From: JAJDIA01 sp031555145
Lineage (GTDB): Bacteria; Bacteroidota; Bacteroidia; Bacteroidales; Tannerellaceae
Direction: 5' to 3'
Assembly (NCBI GenBank): GCA_031555145.1
Contig: JAVBUR010000001.1
Span: 1-33,643, forward strand
Length of the DNA stretch: 33,643 nucleotides
Shown: one piece after another, positions 1-7,943 of the stretch
Numbering within the stretch: the first letter of the stretch is position 1
Layout of the letters: every line of letters starts with the position of its first letter
Made by a program: the position numbers and the translations under genes
The notes under the pieces: model-generated
Seen by the model: the letters and a program-made list of their open reading frames with translations, nothing else
The model's database searches: none
What the model was told of the DNA's origin: nothing

Positions 1-7
1 TTGGATG

Positions 8-70
8 CGTGACAGATACCCGTGACAGATCCGTTTTCAGGACAATTTGCTGTCACATCTGTCACACGGG
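8..70. repeat. Short direct and inverted repeats (GTGACAGAT / ATCTGTCAC)
   Basis: The decamer CGTGACAGAT occurs at 8-17 and 21-30, a 13-bp period. Its complement ATCTGTCAC lies at 57-65, followed by ACGGG. The segment 19-30 can pair with 57-70 as a stem with a 2-nt bulge and a loop of about 26 nt. No coding sequence is recognised here. It could be a terminator or the edge of a larger repeat element that begins left of the window; the sequence alone does not decide. Confidence 0.5.
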
Positions 71-101
71 GCATCAAAAGAAAGACGATGGTGCCGTAAG
101 A

Positions 102-230
102 GTTTCAGTAGGATGAAACTTTCAGTTTCATAGGGTGAAACTCCGAGTTCCAAACGGTGAAACAGACAGTTTCAATAGGTGAAACAAACAGTTTCAATAG
201 GTGAAACAAACAGTTTCATCCTAATGAAAC
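102..230. repeat. Array of six dyad repeats, GTTTCA-N5-TGAAAC, 22-bp period
   Basis: Six copies of a 17-18 bp inverted repeat start at 102, 125, 147, 169, 191 and 213. Spacing is 23 bp for the first interval and exactly 22 bp afterwards. The copies at 169 and 191 are identical over the full 22 bp. The copy at 147 is degenerate (GTTCCA in the left arm). Unit joints are 4-6 bp. Each unit is itself palindromic, so two-turn spacing places every dyad on the same helix face. The region is non-coding and directly abuts a truncated gene ending at 264. No protein-coding or RNA gene explains it. Confidence 0.9.
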
Positions 231-263
231 TATTGCTGGTAGCCGTGTCGTTGCAAAATAGCT

Positions 264-461
264 TCAGATTCGGCCAAATGTGAAGACAGTGATCACATCA
301 CCGGGAAAGGCATACTCGGCTGCTTTCCCGATTGTCCGGAAGGGGTGGTTTTCACTGCCGGTATTCGCATCATTCCCTTTGATGGAAACATGGTATTCTT
401 TTGCTTGTATTGCAGCGTTGCACAGAAAGAGGAGTACCAGTAGCGTTTGTTTTACTTTCAT
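264..461 (-). pseudogene. Truncated N-terminus of a secreted right-handed beta-helix (DUF1565/pectate-lyase-like) protein
   Basis: This 65-residue frame starts with a clear signal peptide (MKVKQTLLVLLFLCNAAIQA). It continues into the motif that opens DUF1565-type parallel beta-helix proteins: YHVSIKGNDANTGSE, then HPFRTIGKAAEYAFPGDVITV. Family members normally run for several hundred residues. Here the frame ends eight residues after GDVITV, in sequence (FTFGRI) that no longer resembles the family, and I found no continuation of the beta-helix in the other frames to the left. The break lies next to the 22-bp dyad array, which suggests that an insertion or deletion removed the rest. It follows the GH97 gene on the same strand by 60 bp and may once have been co-transcribed. 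The remnant could still be translated but should have no catalytic function. Confidence 0.7.
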
Positions 462-521
462 GGTATTATGATTGATTATATGGGTATATAATTACTTCTT
501 GCATGCCGGAAACAGACCGTG

Positions 522-2444
522 CTACTTCTTCACGAACGTCAAACAGGCGCCTCCTCCGGGGGCTACAGTCAACGTCAGGTGGTCTTTAGAGGTTACCTGT
601 TTTCGGGAAACCTTTACCTTTTCACGGTTTGTCAGGAAATGGGCGTCATCTCCATCCTCAACGACTGTGACATCATACAACCCTTCTTCCAGAAACGAGA
701 GGGGGAGATCGATCGTACGGCCGGACTCGTTGGTGGCAGCGGCAACCAGGTAGGTGTCGGCTGTCTGTCTCATCATGACAATGTATTCACCTATTTCACC
801 GGCTAAGGTGCGGCTTTCTTTCCAGGGCATTTGCTGGGCAGACAGAAAATCAAGCAGGTCGGGATATTTCCGGTAATACTCCGGGATATCAGGCAGGATT
901 GTTGCACCGGAGAAGACGATCAATGTGCGGGCGGCTTCAGACACCACGGTAGAGGGTACGGGTTGGTTTTCATCGACACGAGTGGTATTTCCCTGGCGGA
1001 GATCGAACATACCGTTATTCATGTCTATGGGGCCGGCCACCATATTAACAAAGACGGTGGTGCAGAAGGTGGTCGGGGTAAATACACGATGGGCATCCAG
1101 CTGGGCATGGCAGAATTCCCTTGTGACAGCATTCGGCCAGGTACGCATCTGTCCGTAAGGATGCACCGGATTGTCATGATAATCGACCAACAGATGGTTT
1201 TCTGCACAAAGCCTTGTTATTTTTTGTGTCCACAGGTTCTTCTCTTCCATAGTGCCACGCATGAAACCGTATTTCACGCCGGCAGCTCCCCAGTCGCCAT
1301 ATTGCTTCAGGGTTTCTTCTATAGGAAATTGGCGGCCTCCTACGTCGTTCAGGTATAACCAGATGCCTATGCCTTTTTCTTTGCCGTATGTAAGCAGACG
1401 TTGTACGTCTTTGGCCTTTTCCCCCTTTGTCGGATCGGAGTCTGAGGCAAATTCGGGGCCGTACCAGTTGGCATCTAAAACCAGGTATTTAAAACCTTGT
1501 TCGGCGGCAAAATCGACCATCTTTATCCAGGATGGGTAGGTCATTGAATAGGCAAAACCATCGTAGACAGCGCCATCGATACGCCAGTCCCAGACGGCAA
1601 CACCGGGACGCACCCACGAGAAATCGGTCACCGGATCGGGATTCAGAAGTTCGATCAGGTGGCTATCGACCAGGACACCGGGAGTCTTACCGGCCATTAC
1701 TACCCGCCAGGCGGAAGTATACCCACCCTTCAGTTGTCCAAAGACTCCAGGCGAAGAGGCGACGGTGAAGGAGTGTTCACCCTGGCGGGAGGCTAAACGC
1801 AACGGGTCACCTTCCATCAAACAGGCTTCGTGTATATGCAGGAACAGGCTGTCGGTGAATTGTAGTGTAACGTTGGACGGACGGGTTTCGTCGACTTCAC
1901 TTAATTGAACAGGGCCATAGTTCGGATATTCGCCATTGTAGAACCAGGCGGTGGGATCAGTAGGATAATTGAATTGCGTCAGTTCGCCTGTAGCAGGCTC
2001 ATCACGACCTTCAGGTATAAGGTAACGGAAAGCTAAGCCGTCGTTGTAGAGGCGAAATTCTACAGTCAGCCGATGGATCCCCGATTGGGCGATTCCATCT
2101 TCTAAAGAGAGAGTTAGTTGGTTGTATTGATCAGGAACGACAGCTCTTTTTCCCCATACGGGACGCCATTCGCCCCTGATGCTTGTGTGTGCATCGTTTG
2201 CTATCTTCCATTCCAGGGCAGGCAGTTCTTTACCATTTTCTAACTGGTAGCCGAGGCGGGAAGAATCGATGACTATCCGGTGGTCCATAAAGAGACGATA
2301 CATCAAACGTCCGTCTGCGGCTTGCAGGACTTCGATGGAGAGTTCTTTATCCGGGGAGGTGAGTTTGTAGGAGTGGTTGGTGGTACATGCAACCAAACAA
2401 ATGGTCAATGCAAGAAGCATTCCGATAGACTTATGTTTCCTCAT
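522..2444 (-). CDS. GH97 family glycoside hydrolase (alpha-galactosidase/alpha-glucosidase type), lipoprotein
   Basis: The 640-residue product has a lipoprotein signal with lipobox LVAC (Cys20), so it is probably anchored in the envelope. The N-terminal beta-sandwich region carries the GH97 signature YKLTSPDKELSIEV and later YNDGLAFRY near residue 133. The TIM barrel follows, with YLVLDANWYG (about 320-329) and LLVDYHDNPVHPYG (about 418-431), then the RTWPN and TREF segments. The Asp-rich DYHDN segment aligns with the region that supplies the nucleophile in retaining GH97 alpha-galactosidases; the inverting SusB type has Glu residues instead. Retaining chemistry is therefore favoured, with substrate unproven. 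A -7-like promoter element lies 28 bp upstream of the ATG. Length matches the family. It is divergent from the other GH97 at 18523, so the two are not a recent duplication. Confidence 0.9.
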   Translation of the reverse strand: MRKHKSIGMLLALTICLVACTTNHSYKLTSPDKELSIEVLQAADGRLMYRLFMDHRIVIDSSRLGYQLENGKELPALEWKIANDAHTSIRGEWRPVWGKRAVVPDQYNQLTLSLEDGIAQSGIHRLTVEFRLYNDGLAFRYLIPEGRDEPATGELTQFNYPTDPTAWFYNGEYPNYGPVQLSEVDETRPSNVTLQFTDSLFLHIHEACLMEGDPLRLASRQGEHSFTVASSPGVFGQLKGGYTSAWRVVMAGKTPGVLVDSHLIELLNPDPVTDFSWVRPGVAVWDWRIDGAVYDGFAYSMTYPSWIKMVDFAAEQGFKYLVLDANWYGPEFASDSDPTKGEKAKDVQRLLTYGKEKGIGIWLYLNDVGGRQFPIEETLKQYGDWGAAGVKYGFMRGTMEEKNLWTQKITRLCAENHLLVDYHDNPVHPYGQMRTWPNAVTREFCHAQLDAHRVFTPTTFCTTVFVNMVAGPIDMNNGMFDLRQGNTTRVDENQPVPSTVVSEAARTLIVFSGATILPDIPEYYRKYPDLLDFLSAQQMPWKESRTLAGEIGEYIVMMRQTADTYLVAAATNESGRTIDLPLSFLEEGLYDVTVVEDGDDAHFLTNREKVKVSRKQVTSKDHLTLTVAPGGGACLTFVKK

Positions 2445-2471
2445 GGTAGTATGTTATTTCAGATTACTTCA

Positions 2472-2479
2472 CAAAGTTA
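2472..2479 (-). promoter_or_regulatory. Putative Bacteroidetes -7 element for the GH97 gene
   Basis: Read on the minus strand this is TAACTTTG, a match to the Bacteroidetes -7 consensus TAnnTTTG, 27 bp upstream of the GH97 start codon. No convincing -33 TTTG is present at the usual 19-bp spacing, so the call rests on the -7 element and its position. Confidence 0.45.
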
Positions 2480-2549
2480 GTCATTTCCGGGCTATTTATA
2501 CCGCAGGAAAACATCTTTGAAAGAATGATGATGATTAGAATTTAATAAG

Positions 2550-2557
2550 TAGATTTG
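2550..2557 (+). promoter_or_regulatory. Putative -7 element for the M81 peptidase gene
   Basis: TAGATTTG matches TAnnTTTG and lies about 66 bp upstream of the ATG at 2624. A TTTG exists at 2516-2519 but the spacing (30 bp) is too long for a standard -33, so this is a -7-only call. Confidence 0.4.
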
Positions 2558-2623
2558 CATAAAATCATTCCGCCATGGAGAAACATGGATCTAAGTTATC
2601 ATGCAAATTAACGTTGAATACAT

Positions 2624-4198
2624 ATGAAAAAGACTTTCCTATTCCTGGGCCTCTGTCTGTTGGCTGTATCGATGGGCAACGAGGCGGTTGCGCAACAACA
2701 GAAACCGCGTATCGGCATTGCCGGTATACAGATTGAAAACAGCGTGTTTATGCCTAACCGGCAGAAGATGGTGCAGCGGCCGCTGGCGTTGCCGGATTAC
2801 CTGAGTCCGGACTCGGCCATGGGGCAGGCAGCCACATGGTTTCCCACACTGATGGGAGGCGGCGGAGGCCGTGGACCAGTGACACGTGAATCGTATGAGG
2901 CGTTTGTGAACAATGCGCTTGAGATGATTAAGGAAAATATGCCCTACGATGCGTTCTGGTTCTTTAATCATGGGGCGTGTAGTGTAGAAGGCGTGGATGA
3001 CCCGGAAGGGGAATTTATGGAAAGAGTCCGCGGGGTAATCGGAAATGAGGCACTGGTGACGACAACGATGGACTTGCATGGGAATGCATCCTGGACGGTG
3101 GCGCTTAACTCGGATTTGATTACGACGTTCCGCAAGGCTCCACATGATGATAGCCGGGAGTCGCATCGCCGTGGGGTGGTTAATTTGCTGGATCGGATAA
3201 CGTCGGGCAAAGGACGGCCGGCCTATAAGGCGTGGGTAGCGGTTCCGGTGTTGTTGTCGGGTGAGTGGACGAGTACGCGGGTGGAGCCGGCTAAATCGCT
3301 TTATGCGATGGTGCCCGAAGTGGAGGCGATGCCGGGTGTGCTGGATGCGGGTATCTGGATTGGTTATGTGTGGGGAGACGACCGGCGTAATCAGGGTGTT
3401 GTGATGGTTGTGGGGGATGACAAGGAACAGGTGGAAACGGGGGCGAAGAAACTTGCTCAGAAGTTCTGGGATGTTCGTCGTCAATTCAGTCTGGAAGCGC
3501 CGGGATATCCGTTGGAGAAGTGTCTGGATCTGGCGATAGCAAGTAAAAAGAAGCCGTTTTTTATCAGTGATATGGGGGATAATCCCGGCGGTGGTGGTTC
3601 GGGCGAGGTGACCTGGACATTGGCCCGGGTACTGAAACGTCCGGAGCTTCAGTCTGGAAAGGGGAAGAGTTTGCTTTATTGTTCGATTCCGGGGAATGAG
3701 ATGGTGGAAGCGGCTCGGAAAGCTGGTGTTGGCGGACAGGCAGAGGCGTATGTGGGGGCGATGACGGATAATTCGTATGAGCCGCCGGTGTGGTTGTCGG
3801 GGACGGTGGTGTATGTGAGTCCGGTTCCGAAGGAGGATCAGGCAGCGTCCGGTCAGGCGGCGCCGTACAGAAGGGCTCCGAATATTGCAATTATTAAGAC
3901 AGGGAGTGTGTACGTGGTGGTGGGGACTTCCTCGCCTACTCCTAATCTGGAGAGTTCGGGGATTGATCCGAAGAAGATGGATATTGTGATGGTGAAACAG
4001 GGGTATCTGGTGAATCAGTGGTACAGTATTCAGGAGGATTGGGTGATGGCTCAGACGCGCGGTGGGGTTGATCAGGATTTCAAGACGCTACCGTACAAGC
4101 ATATTGTGAGACCGATGTTTCCGTTAGACCCGGATATGCCGGATCCGGAGTTGAATGTGATATTTGTGCCTTCGGCCAAATATCTGTATGGCAGATAA
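2624..4198 (+). CDS. Secreted M81 family metallopeptidase (MlrC/microcystinase-C-like)
   Basis: The 524-residue protein has an N-terminal signal peptide ending near AVAQQQ (about residue 26), so it is exported. The M81 architecture is visible: FNHGACSVEGVDDPEGE near 114-130, DLHGN at 150-154, and PHDD beginning at 173. These correspond to the zinc-site Asp, His and His of MlrC-type enzymes. The second conserved motif, DMGDNPGGGGSGE, lies near 317. Known members are zinc peptidases acting on small linear peptides such as linearised microcystin. Family proteins are usually cytoplasmic and about 500 residues, so the signal peptide suggests a periplasmic or surface substrate, perhaps a small peptide or peptidoglycan-derived amide. 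The gene stands alone, divergent from the GH97 gene and followed by a strong terminator. The true substrate cannot be read from sequence. Confidence 0.82.
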   Translation: MKKTFLFLGLCLLAVSMGNEAVAQQQKPRIGIAGIQIENSVFMPNRQKMVQRPLALPDYLSPDSAMGQAATWFPTLMGGGGGRGPVTRESYEAFVNNALEMIKENMPYDAFWFFNHGACSVEGVDDPEGEFMERVRGVIGNEALVTTTMDLHGNASWTVALNSDLITTFRKAPHDDSRESHRRGVVNLLDRITSGKGRPAYKAWVAVPVLLSGEWTSTRVEPAKSLYAMVPEVEAMPGVLDAGIWIGYVWGDDRRNQGVVMVVGDDKEQVETGAKKLAQKFWDVRRQFSLEAPGYPLEKCLDLAIASKKKPFFISDMGDNPGGGGSGEVTWTLARVLKRPELQSGKGKSLLYCSIPGNEMVEAARKAGVGGQAEAYVGAMTDNSYEPPVWLSGTVVYVSPVPKEDQAASGQAAPYRRAPNIAIIKTGSVYVVVGTSSPTPNLESSGIDPKKMDIVMVKQGYLVNQWYSIQEDWVMAQTRGGVDQDFKTLPYKHIVRPMFPLDPDMPDPELNVIFVPSAKYLYGR

Positions 4199-4220
4199 GA
4201 CAAGCCACAAGGGACTGATA

Positions 4221-4255
4221 CCCTCGCAAAGCGCTGCCTTGCGGGGGTTTTCTTT
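4221..4255 (+). terminator. Rho-independent terminator after the M81 gene
   Basis: CCCTCGCAA (4221-4229) pairs with TTGCGGGGG (4239-4247), with one G-T wobble and a 9-nt loop, followed by a T-rich tract. It starts 22 bp past the stop codon and also separates this gene from the convergent minus-strand operon. Confidence 0.8.
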
Positions 4256-4272
4256 ATCGGCAAACGAGATGG

Positions 4273-4545
4273 TCAGTTGAACGACTGCCGGTATTCAACA
4301 GGGGTTTGATTGGTTTTGCTTTTGAATAGTTTGTTAAAGGACTGCGGGTATTCGAATCCTAATTGGTAGGCGATTTCGCTGACAGAGAGGCCTGTGGTGG
4401 TCAGGATATCCTTGGCGCGATCAATGAGGCGTTCGTGAATCAGCTGCTGGGTGGTTTGGCCGGTGAGTTGCTTGAGACAGTCACTCAGGTATTTGGGAGT
4501 CGTGTTCTGATCAGGCAACTGACGGTGCGAAGACTGTTTATCCAT
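4273..4545 (-). pseudogene. Truncated AraC-family regulator (C-terminal HTH fragment)
   Basis: The frame encodes about 90 residues from the ATG at 4545 (an in-frame extension reaches 4611). It matches only the C-terminal part of an AraC/XylS DNA-binding domain: TPKYLSDCLKQLTGQTTQQL, then the second helix-turn-helix LSVSEIAYQLGFEYPQSFNK and the closing TPVEYR. The first part of the DNA-binding domain and any ligand-binding domain are absent. The fragment begins inside the first HTH and its start overlaps the last 8 bp of the upstream operon gene. A full AraC regulator is normally about 250-300 residues, so this is best read as a remnant left by a deletion. A functional HTH-only peptide cannot be excluded. 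It sits last in the seven-gene catabolic operon, so the ancestral regulator may have controlled that operon. Confidence 0.7.
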
Positions 4546-5629
4546 AGATCTGCTGTGCGTTGGCAATCGCTGTGCGCATGTATTCGAGGGCAAGGACGGT
4601 TTGTTCGTCAACTTCCTTCAGGGTACCCGGCTGGCCTTTAGCATCGGTCACGTTGTGACAGAATTCCCAGCATAGGTTACCTTTGAAGCCGATACGGGCC
4701 AATTCGTTGACCAGCGTCTGGTAGTTTTGTATCGGTGCGCCGAAGACGGTATACTTCATACCGATTGAGCCGTCGGTCAAACGTTCGAATTCACCATTGA
4801 AATGGAAATGGATGTCGTCGAGGCCGATCGTGCGGATGGCTTCACGGACATTATCGGCATTGTCTTCGTTGTGGGGAACGTCGATAATAGCCTTCAGATA
4901 AGGAGAGCCTACATAGGTAATCATTTCATGTACGTCGCGCCAGTCGCGAATAAGGGGCGAATGGTTCTGCAAGCCAAGAGTGACGCCATTGTCACCGGCT
5001 ATCTTTGCCAGTTCAGTGAGGGCATCCTGGATATACTGCATACGGATATAGCGAGGGACACCCGGCCAAGCGGCTGATCCCTGCTTCCCTGCTTCGTCGT
5101 AGGTGGCCCATCCGTCGCGGAAGGTGATGCCGTTCCAGGCACCGAAGACACGTACGATGGGACACCCAAGGTCGGCAGCCATTTTGATTTGTTCGCGTAC
5201 CATGAGGATTTCAGCCTCACGTTGTTCAGCTACAGGGCTGGCGAAGTTGTTGTTGGCGGCAATGGCACAGATAGTGAGACCCAGTTCACCGGCACGATCT
5301 TTGACGGCTTTACGAATATCCTGATTCCAGTCCATCGGGTTGGCATGAGGGCGCTTGGCATCGAACTCGACACTGTCGTAGCCAAAATCTTTGGCCCGTT
5401 GGAGCACTTCCTGCCAGGTCAGGGGGCGGTCTTTATACCAGCAACCCAGATAGGTGATGGAATACAGACCGACTTTCATTCCTTTGGTGGTAGAAGCGGC
5501 TGTTTTGTCTACTGCTACCGGCGAATTGTGAATATCCGGAGCTGTTGCGTTACCCTGCAACGGGATGGCGGCGGCACCGGCGACTACGCCTGCGCTGACG
5601 CTTTTTGATAAGAATTCTCTTCGTTGCAT
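4538..5629 (-). CDS. Exported sugar phosphate isomerase/epimerase-like TIM-barrel protein
   Basis: The 363-residue protein starts with a twin-arginine-like signal (MQRREFLSKS, then an Ala/Gly-rich hydrophobic stretch ending near GNATA, residue 29). The mature part is an AP-endonuclease-2/xylose-isomerase-like TIM barrel, with GYDSVEFDAKRPHANPMDW (about 83-101), GLQNHSPL (219-226), AIIDVPHNED (247-256), IHFHFNGEF (273-281) and LCWEFCHN (319-326). Asp250, His274/276 and Glu322 fit the divalent-metal ligands of the fold. The first ligand position is Gln221 rather than Glu. It is the last intact gene of the operon, 23 bp after the FGGY kinase. An export signal on a family usually acting on intracellular sugars points to periplasmic epimerisation, keto-sugar handling or glycoside cleavage. 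The exact reaction is unknown. Confidence 0.78.
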   Translation of the reverse strand: MQRREFLSKSVSAGVVAGAAAIPLQGNATAPDIHNSPVAVDKTAASTTKGMKVGLYSITYLGCWYKDRPLTWQEVLQRAKDFGYDSVEFDAKRPHANPMDWNQDIRKAVKDRAGELGLTICAIAANNNFASPVAEQREAEILMVREQIKMAADLGCPIVRVFGAWNGITFRDGWATYDEAGKQGSAAWPGVPRYIRMQYIQDALTELAKIAGDNGVTLGLQNHSPLIRDWRDVHEMITYVGSPYLKAIIDVPHNEDNADNVREAIRTIGLDDIHFHFNGEFERLTDGSIGMKYTVFGAPIQNYQTLVNELARIGFKGNLCWEFCHNVTDAKGQPGTLKEVDEQTVLALEYMRTAIANAQQIYG

Positions 5630-5652
5630 GTTCGTCGTTCTTCAATGAGGTA

Positions 5653-7167
5653 TTATCGATTCAATTGTATGAATGCACTTAGTTCGGCCAACTGATGACT
5701 CCACTTACTAAAAACGAGTTGAAGTTTCTGATATTGCTCTACCTGCGCTGGAATAGGTTTAGTCACATCCTCAACCCGATGTATTTTATCAATCCGGTCA
5801 TAGCCTTTCCATACGCCGATAGCGTTGGCAGCAAGCGCAGCAGCACCCAGAGAGGCGGCATCCTGATCAATATTTGTTTTTAACACTTCCTGATCAAATA
5901 CGTTGGCTATAATCTCTCGCCACAAGGGAGATTTGCTACCGCCACCACAGATCAGCATGTTATTCTCCAGAGTGACACTTGATTTCAGGATATTCAGGAC
6001 TACGCCTAAAGCCAATGCGACACCTTCGAGGGAGGCTCGTATCAGGTCCTCGCGTGTGGAGGACAGGGATAAGCCGACAAAGCCTCCTTTCATCTCCGGG
6101 GCGGGTTCTTGCGCGCTACCTCCGGCCAGTGTAGGGTTAAACATGACACCGTTACTTCCGATCGGAACAGTGGCGCCCATCCGATTCATCTGTTCATAGG
6201 CATCCTCATCCTTCGGAATATCACGGCATAGCTGGTCTCTGACCCAACGGAAGGAGTTACCCGCGGAGAAGATGGAAACGGCGGAGGTGTAATATCCTTT
6301 GACTGCGTGAGCGAAGATAAATGGACGAGTCTTCACGTCCAGGATGGGTGTGGCAGAGGTGACCGCGATCCAGCTTGAAGAACCGAGGGAGGTATAGGTC
6401 CTCCCCTCTCCTATTCCGCAAGCTCCTAAAGCCATGCAGGTATTGTCCACTCCGCCACAGGCGACGAGGGTGCCTTCGGCCAGGCCGGTCTGTTCGGCGG
6501 CTTCTTTCGTTACTTTGCCAATGATGGCGTCTGAAGGGCAGATATCGGGGAAGATAGTCCGGTCGATGCCGGCCGCTTCGAAGAAACGGTCTTCATAGTC
6601 CCACTTCAGCAGGTTGAAGACACCGAATCCGGAGGCGTAGGAAGGGTCGGTGCATTGTACACCGGTCAGCTTGTAATTGATATAGTCTTTTGAGCCTAAT
6701 ACTTTGGCTGTCTGGTTGAAAATAGTGGGTTGGTGCTTCCGTATCCACATGAGTTTGAGGATGGAGTAACATTCGGCGGGATCGCCATTGCCGGTCGTCA
6801 TGTACCAGTCTTCGTACGAGAAGGCGGAGAAGAAGTCGTCGAGGCAATCGGTGGCGCGGGTGTCGCTCCAGATGGGAACGGTTTCGGTCAAGAGTGTTCC
6901 CTGTTTGTCCAGAGGGACTACGACGAGGCTGTGGCCGGATAGGGCGGCGCAGGAGATGTCTTCGGGGCGAGTGTTGCTCTTCTTCAGCAGGGCTTTAGTT
7001 GATTCGCAGACGGCGTTCCACCAGTCGGCAGGCTTTTGCTCATGCCAACGGTCTTGCGGGAAGAAGGTGGGATAAGAGATGAAGTGGCTGGCCACCGACT
7101 CGCCTCCCTCCGTAAAGAGGGAGGCTTTGATACCGCCGGTTCCAAGGTCGTATGCGATGATGTTCAT
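5653..7167 (-). CDS. FGGY-family carbohydrate kinase (xylulokinase-like)
   Basis: The 504-residue protein has the actin-like ATPase fold of FGGY kinases. Visible motifs are the N-terminal phosphate loop DLGTGGIKASLF (residues 7-18), WHEQKPADWW (41-50), IWSDTRA near 100, GGVDNTCMALGAC with the probable catalytic Asp241, and the C-terminal adenine motif GGGSKSPLWREII near 410. Length matches xylulokinase and glycerol kinase relatives. It phosphorylates a sugar or polyol in the cytoplasm with ATP. The ATG is 2 bp after the deoC-like stop, so the two are translationally linked. The neighbouring aldolase suggests that the kinase product is its substrate. Similarity to xylulokinase does not fix specificity; deoxy-pentoses, tetroses and ketoses are all possible. 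Confidence 0.85.
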   Translation of the reverse strand: MNIIAYDLGTGGIKASLFTEGGESVASHFISYPTFFPQDRWHEQKPADWWNAVCESTKALLKKSNTRPEDISCAALSGHSLVVVPLDKQGTLLTETVPIWSDTRATDCLDDFFSAFSYEDWYMTTGNGDPAECYSILKLMWIRKHQPTIFNQTAKVLGSKDYINYKLTGVQCTDPSYASGFGVFNLLKWDYEDRFFEAAGIDRTIFPDICPSDAIIGKVTKEAAEQTGLAEGTLVACGGVDNTCMALGACGIGEGRTYTSLGSSSWIAVTSATPILDVKTRPFIFAHAVKGYYTSAVSIFSAGNSFRWVRDQLCRDIPKDEDAYEQMNRMGATVPIGSNGVMFNPTLAGGSAQEPAPEMKGGFVGLSLSSTREDLIRASLEGVALALGVVLNILKSSVTLENNMLICGGGSKSPLWREIIANVFDQEVLKTNIDQDAASLGAAALAANAIGVWKGYDRIDKIHRVEDVTKPIPAQVEQYQKLQLVFSKWSHQLAELSAFIQLNR

Positions 7168-7169
7168 AC

Positions 7170-7895
7170 CTATTCGATGGTGGATATATCAATGCCGTTG
7201 GGGTAGGTGGCCAGCATTTCTTCCATGATGTTGATGGAAGCCTGCAGGCCGATACCGAAGCGGTCGGCGCCTGACTTATACATTCTCAGCAATGTCTGGA
7301 GGTCACGGACACCGCCGGCTACTTTCAGTTTGATATTGTTGCCGATAGCTTTCTTCATGACTTCAACATGATGGAGCGTGGTGGGGTTGGCAGAGAATCC
7401 TGTGCCCGACTTCACATAGTCGGCGCCAGCTTCCATCACGAGTTCACAGGCTTTAGTGATCTCTTCGTCGGTGAGCAACATGGCTTCGATGATCACTTTC
7501 AACGAACCGTTTTTACAGGCAAAGCGGACAGCTTTCATATCAGCCAGGACTTCGTCATAGCGTTTGGATTTCAACCAACCTACGTTCATCACCATATCTA
7601 CTTCGGCAGCGCCGAGGCTTTCGAAATAATGAGCCTGTGCTACTTTGATAAAAGTCGTCTCCTGTCCTGAGGGGAACGAGAGAGAGGTTCCGAAGGCGGT
7701 CTTCGTGCCTTTCAGTTCCTTGCTCATCATCTCGTAATAGCCCGGCCAGGCAAAGCAACAGCCGAAGCTGTATTTCTTACAGGCATCCAGTAGGTTTTGT
7801 ACGTCTTCGTACGACGTATCCAGTTTCAATGTGCTTGCATCAATCATGTAAGCGATATCTGCCGGTGTAAGTACGGCTTTTCTTTCTTCTTTCAT
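7170..7895 (-). CDS. deoC: Deoxyribose-phosphate aldolase family protein (DeoC-like)
   Basis: The 241-residue class I aldolase carries all the DERA active-site elements: AAEVDMVMNVG with the proton-relay Asp100, YVKSGTGFS with the Schiff-base Lys162, and LKVAGGVRD with Lys191 near the phosphate site. DeoC cleaves 2-deoxyribose-5-phosphate to acetaldehyde and glyceraldehyde-3-phosphate; paralogues in sugar operons act on other phosphorylated ketoses. Here it is not with nucleoside phosphorylase or deoxyribomutase genes. It lies between a GH18 lipoprotein and an FGGY kinase, which argues for a dedicated catabolic aldolase rather than nucleoside salvage. The symbol reflects family only. Cytoplasmic, with no signal peptide. 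Confidence 0.85.
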   Translation of the reverse strand: MKEERKAVLTPADIAYMIDASTLKLDTSYEDVQNLLDACKKYSFGCCFAWPGYYEMMSKELKGTKTAFGTSLSFPSGQETTFIKVAQAHYFESLGAAEVDMVMNVGWLKSKRYDEVLADMKAVRFACKNGSLKVIIEAMLLTDEEITKACELVMEAGADYVKSGTGFSANPTTLHHVEVMKKAIGNNIKLKVAGGVRDLQTLLRMYKSGADRFGIGLQASINIMEEMLATYPNGIDISTIE

Positions 7896-7943
7896 TTGCT
7901 TATTTATTAATAAAAATAGTGTCTTGTAAAAGGGTGATGTAAA

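Noticed and set aside
102..230. CRISPR-like repeat array
   Set aside because: Units are only 17-22 bp with 4-6 bp joints, there are no unique spacers of 25-40 bp and no cas genes nearby.
2639..3484. 281-residue open frame on the minus strand
   Set aside because: It is antisense to the M81 peptidase, rich in His/Arg/Pro, with no recognisable domain; the sense frame has clear family motifs.
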